A stretch of 6,039 nt of DNA from Desulfovibrio sp. (GTDB taxonomy: Bacteria; Desulfobacterota; Desulfovibrionia; Desulfovibrionales; Desulfovibrionaceae), in NCBI GenBank assembly GCA_003512875.1, contig DONZ01000106.1, positions 1-6,039 of the forward strand, read 5' to 3'. Within the stretch, counting starts at the first letter, position 1. Every line of letters begins with the position of its first letter. The notes beneath the pieces are model-generated. The model did not search any database. It saw only the letters and a program-made list of their open reading frames with translations, and was not told the origin of the DNA. Below, piece by piece: positions 1 through 5,923 of the stretch. Both the position numbers and the translations under genes were made by a program.

Positions 1-2
1 AT

Positions 3-392
3 TGCGTAGTCATTCGCTTTGAAGGTCCCAAAGGAGGTCCGGGAATGCGTGAAATGCTCGGACCAACCTCCGCCATTGCAGGCATGGGCTTGGATAAAGA
101 TGTCATGCTCATTACTGACGGCCGTTTTTCCGGAGCAACCCGCGGCGCCTCTATCGGACATATCAGTCCTGAAGCTGCCGAAGGCGGACCAATCAGACTT
201 GTTGAAAACGGAGACCAAATAAAACTCGATATCGAAGCACGCAGTCTGGAGCTGCTGGTCAGCCAAGAAGAATTGGAAAAACGGGCTAAAAATTATCAAG
301 CACCTGCTCCGAAAGCCAAAACTCCGATTTTGCGCCGTTATGCAAAACTTGTAACGTCCGCCGCAACCGGCGCCATTTATGAAAAAGACTGA
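3..392 (+). CDS. ilvD: Dihydroxy-acid dehydratase, C-terminal part (5' end outside window)
   Basis: This is the end of IlvD, the iron-sulfur enzyme that dehydrates 2,3-dihydroxy-isovalerate and 2,3-dihydroxy-3-methylvalerate to the 2-keto acids of valine, leucine and isoleucine synthesis in the cytoplasm. The frame is open from base 3 (129 codons), and the stop TGA is at 390-392. Visible family motifs are [12 protein letters not shown] just inside the window and the second IlvD/Edd signature [13 protein letters not shown], whose conserved serine codon is at 129-131. These are followed by [13 protein letters not shown]. The tail [15 protein letters not shown] is the usual ending of the roughly 550-residue bacterial form. 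The cluster-binding cysteines lie in the N-terminal part, which is not present here. No U-tract terminator of its own follows on the plus strand, and the next genes converge on it. Family assignment is seen directly; EDD (phosphogluconate dehydratase) is the only relative to consider and fits the tail less well. Confidence 0.96.
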   Translation, partial: CVVIRFEGPKGGPGMREMLGPTSAIAGMGLDKDVMLITDGRFSGATRGASIGHISPEAAEGGPIRLVENGDQIKLDIEARSLELLVSQEELEKRAKNYQAPAPKAKTPILRRYAKLVTSAATGAIYEKD

Positions 393-438
393 CAATCACC
401 AGCCGGACCCGATAAAAATTCTTATTTCATGACTGCAT

Positions 439-467
439 AAAAAACCACCGGCTGATACAGCCGGCGG
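439..467 (-). terminator. Rho-independent terminator of the cls-folK-YHS operon
   Basis: Read on the minus strand, a 10-pair stem (CCGCCGGCTG with CAGCCGGTGG, one G.U pair) closes a three-base loop and is followed at once by six U residues (complement of 439-444). On the plus strand the same stem carries an A.C mismatch and is followed by AACAAAAAA instead of a U-run, so it should work only for leftward transcripts. It lies about 240 bases past the stop of the last minus-strand gene and 46 bases past the ilvD stop, which implies a long 3' untranslated region or a separate RNA ending here. Confidence 0.82.
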
Positions 468-487
468 AACAAAAAATTGTTAGATAC

Positions 488-551
488 AAGACTGTCCTCC
501 CTTGGTATGTTTCGATGTGTTCGTCAATCAACGTCAAAGGAGGACAGCCTC
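488..551 (-). ncRNA. Long hairpin, candidate structured RNA of unknown class
   Basis: Bases 488-504 and 535-551 form an inverted repeat. As minus-strand RNA all 17 positions pair without interruption: 14 Watson-Crick pairs and three G.U pairs (551/488, 548/491, 538/501). On the plus strand those three become C.A or A.C mismatches, leaving a nine-pair core of CTGTCCTCC with GGAGGACAG. The loop is about 30 bases and contains TTGACG and TTGATTGACG repeats. Twenty bases after the stem comes the terminator hairpin, so the two could be the 3' half of a small RNA or of a structured 3' untranslated region. I see no convincing promoter directly upstream. Alternatives are a degenerate miniature inverted-repeat element or an RNase-processing signal. 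The class is unrecognised. Confidence 0.4.
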
Positions 552-709
552 TTATGAAAGACAGGTGATGTTTATTTCATATATAACAAAACTGTTGATA
601 CCGTAAGGTCTTTAAAATCGGTCATCAATAAATCAACATATCGGCATAAATTTTACAGCAATGAAGTTAAAGAAGCATGTAACACGAAATAGGACCTTTA
701 CTACAACAA

Positions 710-985
710 CTATTCTTGGATTTTTTGCTGTTCCTGAACTTGTTTGATATACTTCTGCCTGCAGTCGTCACTGCAAAAATATTCCACAACATCTCCGTTT
801 CGCACGGAAAAGCTGTTTTCTTTCTCCACATAAACACCGCAAACCGGGTCACGCACCAAAATACCGTCTGCAACTTTTTTTGCTTCATCATTTTCAGATT
901 TTTCAATATTTTTTCTTTTATCGTTCATAAATAAACGATAAAGGGCATACGCGGCGATACCGAAAATCAAAATTTTAAAAATCAT
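710..985 (-). CDS. Small membrane-anchored YHS/TRASH-like metal-binding protein
   Basis: This 91-residue protein has one N-terminal hydrophobic segment (residues 2-19), a charged lysine- and glutamate-rich linker (21-40), and a compact C-terminal domain. That domain reads DPVCGVYV at 46-53 and then YFCSDDC at 69-75. The C49, C71 and C75 pattern with an aromatic residue before FCS is typical of the YHS/TRASH group of small metal-binding domains and of the PP0621-type proteins. Family knowledge suggests metal binding or sensing; which metal and what partner cannot be seen. The start is supported by GAGG five bases upstream (991-994, minus strand). It is the last gene of the operon, 15 bases after folK. 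The N-terminal segment would tether the domain to the inner membrane; the side is not determinable from sequence. The functional class is moderately sure, the role is unknown. Confidence 0.8.
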   Translation of the reverse strand: MIFKILIFGIAAYALYRLFMNDKRKNIEKSENDEAKKVADGILVRDPVCGVYVEKENSFSVRNGDVVEYFCSDDCRQKYIKQVQEQQKIQE

Positions 986-1000
986 ACCATCCTCGCTTCA

Positions 1001-1507
1001 TTAACTTTGATAAATTTTATTTTCCTTAAGACGATAATCAAGCTGTGACAATGCGTCTTCGATATGGATATTATGAATGGTGATGTGGGGGGCGATTTCA
1101 TGCAGGGGAACCAAAACAAAAGCCCGGTCCAAAACCTTCGGATGCGGAACTTCGACCAAATTTGTCGAAATTTTCGTATTTCCCACTAAAAGAATATCTA
1201 TATCAATTATTCTGGGTCCAAAACGCCTGTTTTCATCTCGGACTCTGCCCATCCCCGCTTCAATCCCCAAAAGGTAATTCATAAGATTATCCACGGCTAA
1301 ATCAAGAGGCACGGAAAAATCATAATCAACCGCAATGACCTGATTTGCAAACCACCCCTGATTTTTGTCACCTTGAGGCTCTGTTTCATAAATGGAAGAT
1401 TTCGCAAGAAAACGGATTTGCCCATGCCTGCAAATGTGCTCAATGGCTTTAGCCAAATTGCTTTCCTTGTCACCCAAATTTGAACCCAGAGAAAAAAAAC
1501 ATATCAT
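1001..1507 (-). CDS. folK: 2-amino-4-hydroxy-6-hydroxymethyldihydropteridine pyrophosphokinase (HPPK)
   Basis: FolK transfers pyrophosphate from ATP to 6-hydroxymethyl-7,8-dihydropterin, the step before dihydropteroate synthase in folate synthesis; it is cytosolic. With the start chosen here it has 168 residues, close to the 159 of the E. coli enzyme. Motifs in order are FSLGSNLGDK (5-14), SSIYETEPQG (37-46), GRVR (87-90), and FGPRIIDIDILL (96-107), in which D102 and D104 correspond to the two magnesium-binding aspartates. VPHP (120-123) and the closing PLHEIAP (134-140) follow. The frame is open up to an ATG at 1540, but that start would add 11 non-family residues and overlap cls. The ATG at 1505-1507 sits directly before the conserved core and has AGAGG five bases upstream. 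That ribosome-binding site overlaps the cls stop codon, so translation of the two is probably coupled. Confidence 0.95.
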   Translation of the reverse strand: MICFFSLGSNLGDKESNLAKAIEHICRHGQIRFLAKSSIYETEPQGDKNQGWFANQVIAVDYDFSVPLDLAVDNLMNYLLGIEAGMGRVRDENRRFGPRIIDIDILLVGNTKISTNLVEVPHPKVLDRAFVLVPLHEIAPHITIHNIHIEDALSQLDYRLKENKIYQS

Positions 1508-1512
1508 ACATA

Positions 1513-1517
1513 CCTCT
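1513..1517 (-). promoter_or_regulatory. Ribosome-binding site of folK overlapping the cls stop codon
   Basis: AGAGG on the minus strand lies five bases before the folK ATG and shares bases with the cls TAG at 1516-1518. It decides the folK start in favour of 1507 over the longer reading from 1540, and it suggests that ribosomes ending cls re-initiate on folK. Confidence 0.7.
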
Positions 1518-2961
1518 ATAAATAAGGACTGAATATCCACATTGCGGCGTTTCTCAATCGTTTCAAAAATATCAAGAAAGGAAATTTGCCGTCTTCAAAT
1601 ACAGAATATGCGATTTTTTTAGAACTTGCAAGAACGCTGTCCGCAAAAAACCTCAAATAAGAATTCAATTGCACTGAGAATACTTCCAAATTCAATTCAA
1701 AATTTAATTTCAAACTTCTCGGGTCAAAATTAGTCGACCCCAAAAACGTATATATTTCATCGACAAGAATAAGTTTCGTATGGGCAAAGGGTTTTGGCTG
1801 CTTATACATTTCTATGCCTCCGTGTATCAAACTTGGCAGAATGTGGTCAGCAGCCCAGCTTACGAAATTATGGTCCAACTTTTCAGGCAAAATAACCCGA
1901 ACCCTGACGCCCCTCGTTACCGCGCTCATAAGCGCGCTGATGATTTCCCGCGTAGGCAAAAAATAAGGATTGATAATGATAATTTCTTTTTTTGCACAGC
2001 TGAACACGCCGCATAAAAGATTAATGATCAAATCGTCGCTGTTTCCCGGACCGTCCATAACTATTCGCGCATCCATGGTTCCTGTGGCTGAACAAGGCGT
2101 AAAGGTCATATCCTGCGCTTTGCCGGTAACAAAGGCGAGATCAAGTAAAAAAACTTCCCTAAGCCCTGTCACGATAGGTCCGGTACATTTGAAATGCACA
2201 TCCTGAACGCTGTCACGGGGGTGATATTTCAATAAATTGCCGTCGGCTATATTCATGCCTCCCGTGAACGCGATGGAATCGCAAATAAGCAATTTTCTGT
2301 GGTTGCGCAGATTTATGCTCATTTGAAAAGGAAAAAGCTTAAAAGGAATGAAAGAATATACCGGAACACCGGCTTTTTTCAATTTTCTGCGCAAAAAAGC
2401 AAAGTCCCAAAACGTTCCCAGTCCGTCCACAATAACATGCACCATAACCCCGCGTTTATGCGCCCTTATTAAAGCTTCGCTAAAACGCTCCCCGCTTCTT
2501 TTGCCGCTAAAGATATACGTGCTCAAAAAGACATAATGCTCCGCGTTTTCAATCGCTTCGAGCATTTTGGGATAAGCCTCGTCCCCATTGAAAAGCGGTT
2601 CAAACGTATTGCCTCCCACGCAGGAAAGCCCTTGGCTCCGCTCTCCTACTCCCATAATGGGATATTCTTCACGGGTATGGTTCGCCTGCACGGAAGACCA
2701 ATGGTTTTTCCGTATGCTGTCCAGATGCCGGCGCCGCGCTTCCACCGCTTGGTTGAACAGTTTCGTCGCTTTGCTGTCAATCCTGTTGATTCCGAAAACA
2801 AAATAAAAAAACGCTCCTAAAAACGGCAGCATGATGATAACGCCGCACCATGCAAGAGCCGCCTGCGGATACTTGCTGTGCAGCAGGCAGTGAACGATCG
2901 CCGTAAAAGCGACCGCATAGCTCATCAGCAAAAATATCGTTACTAAAAATGCAATGGACAT
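1516..2961 (-). CDS. cls: Cardiolipin synthase (phospholipase D superfamily)
   Basis: Cardiolipin synthase of the bacterial PLD type condenses two phosphatidylglycerol molecules (ClsA/B), or uses phosphatidylethanolamine (ClsC), at the inner membrane. With the start chosen the protein has 481 residues, near the usual ClsA length. Two N-terminal membrane segments are visible at about 3-25 and 36-57, the second being the PLDc_N motif ending in FFYFVFGINR. Two catalytic HKD motifs follow: H221-R-K223 with D228, and H394-T-K396 with D401, each followed by the expected GG or GS turn (FTGGMN; LGSTN). A longer reading from 3000 exists, but only the ATG at 2959-2961 has a strong ribosome-binding site (GGGAGG, four bases away), and it begins directly before the first membrane segment. 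It is the first gene of the operon with folK and a YHS-type protein. Which cardiolipin reaction it runs cannot be told from sequence. All catalytic residues are present. Confidence 0.93.
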   Translation of the reverse strand: MSIAFLVTIFLLMSYAVAFTAIVHCLLHSKYPQAALAWCGVIIMLPFLGAFFYFVFGINRIDSKATKLFNQAVEARRRHLDSIRKNHWSSVQANHTREEYPIMGVGERSQGLSCVGGNTFEPLFNGDEAYPKMLEAIENAEHYVFLSTYIFSGKRSGERFSEALIRAHKRGVMVHVIVDGLGTFWDFAFLRRKLKKAGVPVYSFIPFKLFPFQMSINLRNHRKLLICDSIAFTGGMNIADGNLLKYHPRDSVQDVHFKCTGPIVTGLREVFLLDLAFVTGKAQDMTFTPCSATGTMDARIVMDGPGNSDDLIINLLCGVFSCAKKEIIIINPYFLPTREIISALMSAVTRGVRVRVILPEKLDHNFVSWAADHILPSLIHGGIEMYKQPKPFAHTKLILVDEIYTFLGSTNFDPRSLKLNFELNLEVFSVQLNSYLRFFADSVLASSKKIAYSVFEDGKFPFLIFLKRLRNAAMWIFSPYL

Positions 2962-2965
2962 TACG

Positions 2966-2971
2966 CCTCCC
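2966..2971 (-). promoter_or_regulatory. Ribosome-binding site of cls (decides the start)
   Basis: GGGAGG on the minus strand, four bases before the ATG at 2961, is the best Shine-Dalgarno match in this leader. The upstream in-frame ATGs at 3000 and 2994 have nothing comparable, so the 13 extra residues of the longer reading are probably not made. Confidence 0.7.
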
Positions 2972-2982
2972 GAATTTAATAA

Positions 2983-3011
2983 AAAATATATCATGGACAA
3001 AATTAATGCAA
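2983..3011 (-). promoter_or_regulatory. Weak candidate sigma70-type promoter for cls operon
   Basis: On the minus strand TTGCAT (3006-3011) is followed after 17 bases by TATTTT (2983-2988); shifting the -10 two bases to TATATT gives a better hexamer but a 15-base spacer. This is the only place in the short divergent region that fits, but the matches are poor (about 3/6 and 4/6). The AT-rich run also makes a chance match likely. Confidence 0.3.
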
Positions 3012-3022
3012 CCCGTTATTAA
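2994..3022 (+). promoter_or_regulatory. Candidate sigma70-type promoter for the 3046-gene / EF-G / rsmA operon
   Basis: TGGACA at 2994-2999 (five of six bases of TTGACA) is followed after exactly 17 bases by TATTAA at 3017-3022 (four of six of TATAAT). Transcription would start near 3029, giving a leader of roughly 17 bases that still contains the GGAG ribosome-binding site at 3037-3040. The site overlaps the leftward candidate promoter, so the two directions may compete for polymerase. Based on hexamers and spacing only. Confidence 0.42.
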
Positions 3023-3045
3023 TGGAGTGAAACAACGGAGAAACT

Positions 3046-3894
3046 ATGCAAAACATATTATCTATCATTCGACAGTATAAAATCGCTGATGAAATTTGCG
3101 CAAATGAATATGAAAACTGTTCCGCCCAAATCCGCGGTTTATTGAAAACCGCCATAGCCTTTCATTTTTCCGCAAGCGTGTATCCAAAAAACTGCGAACA
3201 ATTCACGGAACATTCTTCTTCCGGATTTTGCCAAGGATATAAAAAGCAAAACATATCTGCCCTGCTTTTCCTTGTTGATAAAAAATACGATTCCCCCGCC
3301 AAATTCCTTTCCCTTCTCTGCCGGTCCATACGTGCAAATGTGCAGCAATGCTTCGTGTTCATTGATAAAAACATGCCTGAAGAAACGTTTCGTCTCTTTA
3401 TCAATTGCCTGGAATTATGCGGAATAGAAAATTCCTATTATCTGCCGGACAAAGCGGTATTGAATGATTTTTATGCAAAAATGCAAAAAATTGCCGGCAC
3501 ACAAGTCAAACTCATAAACTGCAATGAAAACAACCAAGATTTTATTGCATTAAAACAAAAAGATATTTTCACGGAAAATCTTCCGCTTGAAATCATAGCC
3601 CAAAAATCTCAAAAAAAATTCCTTGAACTCGCCTACGGCAAAAGCGCCGCAGTCACATATCAAACACAAAATTCGCCCCAAACAGCCCGAAAACATTTTC
3701 AAAACATTCTTGAACACTGCTTCGAACACGGCAAAGACAACTATGATATTTCTTTCATCAGCACAAAAACAGCGGAGCAAAACTACGGAATGGGCATGGA
3801 ATTTTGCTTTACACACCCGCAATTGCCACAAAACTTTTTTAACGATACGATTATTTTCAGCAACCTGGAAAGCAATTATCCAATAAGCGAGTAA
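3046..3894 (+). CDS. Uncharacterised 282-residue protein upstream of an EF-G paralog
   Basis: I do not recognise this protein. It is a plausible real gene: GGAG five bases before the ATG, a long open frame, and a stop only three bases before the next start. It has no signal peptide and no membrane segment, so it is probably cytosolic. The middle looks like alternating strands and helices: ALLFLVD (about 72-78), CFVFID (about 101-106), then a helix ending in ELCGIENSYYLP, which recalls a Rossmann-like alpha/beta arrangement. There is a faint resemblance to the 'LAGVDEVY' segment of histidinol/aldehyde dehydrogenase-type proteins, too weak to name it. It contains 11 cysteines without a clear zinc-finger spacing. 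The close coupling to the EF-G paralog suggests co-translation and possibly a translation- or ribosome-related role; that is inference. No Walker, HKD, helix-turn-helix or nuclease motif is evident. Confidence 0.72.
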   Translation: MQNILSIIRQYKIADEICANEYENCSAQIRGLLKTAIAFHFSASVYPKNCEQFTEHSSSGFCQGYKKQNISALLFLVDKKYDSPAKFLSLLCRSIRANVQQCFVFIDKNMPEETFRLFINCLELCGIENSYYLPDKAVLNDFYAKMQKIAGTQVKLINCNENNQDFIALKQKDIFTENLPLEIIAQKSQKKFLELAYGKSAAVTYQTQNSPQTARKHFQNILEHCFEHGKDNYDISFISTKTAEQNYGMGMEFCFTHPQLPQNFFNDTIIFSNLESNYPISE

Positions 3895-3897
3895 TCC

Positions 3898-5915
3898 ATG
3901 AAAATAATTGAACATATTAAATCAACACGGAATATCGGCATTATCGCCCACATTGACGCTGGAAAAACAACGGTTTCAGAGCGCATTCTTTATTATACGC
4001 ATAAAATTCACCGCATGGGCGAAGTCCACACCGGAAATGCGACCATGGACTTTATGCCGGAAGAACAGGAACGCGGTATTACCATTGCGGCGGCAAGCAC
4101 GCATTGCGAGTGGAAAAACTTCAATATCAACCTTATCGATACCCCCGGGCATGTTGATTTCACCATTGAAGTCGAACGCTCCTTACAGGTTCTTGACGGA
4201 GCGGTCGGGATTTTTTGCGCGGTCGGCGGGGTTGAACCGCAGTCGGAAACAGTATGGAAACAATCGGAAGCCCTGCAAATACCAAAACTCGCCTTTATCA
4301 ATAAATTAGACAGAATAGGCGCTGATTTTGAAACCGTTCTTTCTTCCATGCAAACACGTTTGCAGACAAAACCGCTTGTCCTGCAAATTCCTTTGGGGCA
4401 GGGGCAAGACTTTTCAGGACTTGCCGATTTGCTAACTTTGCAAAAAATTGAATTTTCGGAAGAAGACCAAGGCGAAACCGTGCTCTATACCCATCTGGAA
4501 GGCGACGAGCGTATTGAAGCCGAGATCTGGCGGGAAAAACTGCTGGAAGAAATCGCCGAACTGGACGACGATTTTCTAGAAAAATATTTTAACAAAACCT
4601 ATGGCATTGAAGACATAAAAGAAAGCATACGTAAAATAGCTATTGCAAAACTGGCAACACCCGTTCTTATGGGCTCTGCATTAAAAAACAGCGGCATTCA
4701 GCCATTGCTTGACGCCATTTGCGATTACCTGCCAAGCCCTCTTGAGGCGAAACCGCTGAAATCGGAAGCATTCAACCCCGATACCGTAAAAACGCTCGTC
4801 TTTAAAGTAATGCTTGAAAATAATCACAGATTTTCTTTTGTAAGAATATATAACGGTATTTTGAAAGAAAACTCCACCCTCTATAATATCAATCTGCAAA
4901 AGCATGAACGCATAGACCATATCTATAAATTGCATGCGGATTATCATGAACGGGTGAAAGAAGCGTATGCAGGTGATTTGATTGGAGTTATCGGAATGAA
5001 AACCGTGCAGACGGGACACACCCTTTCCAATGACCCGAACCTTGAACCCTATGAGGATTTCAACAAATACCAACCGGTCATTTCTCTTGCTTTTGAACCC
5101 AAAAACAGTGAAGAAGCCGATATTTTGGACAATGCCCTCGCCCAATACACCCTCGAAGATCCGACTCTTCTCGTCAACAATGAAGAAGGCTTCCGCCTTG
5201 TTTCCGGCATGGGCGAGCTGCATTTGTCCGTCTTGGCGGAACGCATCGAACGTGAGTACAAAATAAAACCCCGTATCGGCAACCCTCAGGTCATATTGAA
5301 AGAAAGTATCAATAATTCAGAGCCGATACAAGCCAGTTACCGTTTTGAAAGAGAGCTTGGCGACAAACTGCACCAAGGACACGCCGAAATCAGTCTGCAA
5401 AAGCGCGAACGCGGACAAGGCAATGCGATATGCCTTTCCGAACAAGCGAAAACCGTTATCCAAAAACAAAAAAACATAAGTAAAGAAGATACGGTAAAAA
5501 CAGTTGAAGATACTGCCTCAGCATTTTGGAAAGCGGGAACAACAATGGATTGGCGCTTGCGGATATTGAATTTACGCTTGTGAATATCCTTGAAAATGAA
5601 AACACGAGTTTGGTGGGTATACAAAATGCGCTCCATTTCGCTTTGCGTGAAGCGTACGCGCAAGCCAAAGTCGTCACCCTCTATCCGATTATGAAACTTG
5701 AAATTTCCGTTCCGGAAGAAAACCTCGGTGCGGTCATGAACCTTTTGAACACTTGCAAAGCAAAGATTGAACAGCTTTTTGAAAAACAAAATCAAAAAAG
5801 CATTGTCGCTTTGGCTCCCATGCAGGAACTTTTCGGGTTTGCCACTAATTTGCGCTCCTCCACGCAAGGCAGAGCAAGCCTGAGCATGCAATTTTTACGC
5901 TATGACACCCTTTAG
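3898..5915 (+). pseudogene. Elongation factor G paralog, interrupted by a -1 frameshift in domain IV
   Basis: The first frame (3898-5583) encodes a translational GTPase of the EF-G family. G1 is AHIDAGKTT at 17-25, G2 is RGIT at 59-62, G3 is DTPGH at 81-85, G4 is NKLD at 135-138 and G5 is GSA at 259-261. Domain II follows, then domain III with SGMGELHLSVL at 436-446. At F543 (bases 5524-5526) family homology jumps to the -1 frame, which continues ESGNNNG and carries a complete domain V (LYPIMKLEISVPEE, ELFGFATNLRSSTQGRA) to the TAG at 5915. Joined there, the protein has 672 residues, near the normal 690. The broken product lacks the end of domain IV and all of domain V. Phrases such as GSALKNSGIQPLLD and GVEPQSETVW look like the second EF-G seen outside the str operon rather than the main FusA. 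Everything but the single indel looks intact, so this may be a recent mutation, a homopolymer sequencing error, or recoding. Translation likely couples to the upstream gene, since no strong ribosome-binding site is visible. Confidence 0.88.
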
Positions 5916-5923
5916 GGCTGAAT

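Larger units (their letters stand above)
393..709. other. Intergenic region of 317 bases between convergent genes
   Basis: No protein gene of credible length is visible here on either strand. The stretch contains a minus-strand terminator at 439-467 and a long hairpin at 488-551. The part at 552-709 is AT-rich with no feature I recognise. One weak long-range complementarity exists between 603-610 and 693-701 (GTAAGGTC against GACCTTTAC, one bulged base). It could close a roughly 100-base minus-strand RNA domain, but it is too short to rely on. The region does not resemble tmRNA, SRP RNA or RNase P RNA in the conserved segments I know. Confidence 0.6.

Noticed and set aside
422..580. Direct repeat TTATTTCAT at 422-430 and 572-580 as element borders
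   Set aside because: Nine AT-rich bases 150 apart are expected by chance, and nothing between them looks like a mobile element.
439..709. tmRNA, SRP RNA or RNase P RNA in the intergenic region
   Set aside because: None of the conserved segments of these RNAs that I know could be found on either strand.
1001..1540. Longer folK reading starting at 1540
   Set aside because: It adds 11 residues without family similarity and overlaps cls by 25 bases; the ATG at 1507 has a good ribosome-binding site right before the conserved core.
1516..3000. Longer cls reading starting at 3000
   Set aside because: The 13 extra residues have no supporting ribosome-binding site, whereas GGGAGG lies just before the ATG at 2961.
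3046..3894. Naming the unknown protein as a histidinol- or aldehyde-dehydrogenase relative
   Set aside because: Only one short segment resembles those families; no catalytic cysteine context or cofactor motif could be identified, so the name would be a guess.
4681..5223. Minus-strand open frame opposite the EF-G paralog, and similar long antisense frames elsewhere
   Set aside because: They mirror codon structure of well-supported genes on the other strand and lack family motifs or ribosome-binding sites.
5469..5583. Programmed -1 frameshifting joining the two EF-G frames at the A AAA AAC heptamer
   Set aside because: The -1 frame has stops at 5481-5483 and 5505-5507 between the heptamer and the true junction, so slipping there cannot produce domain V; no canonical heptamer occurs after 5507.
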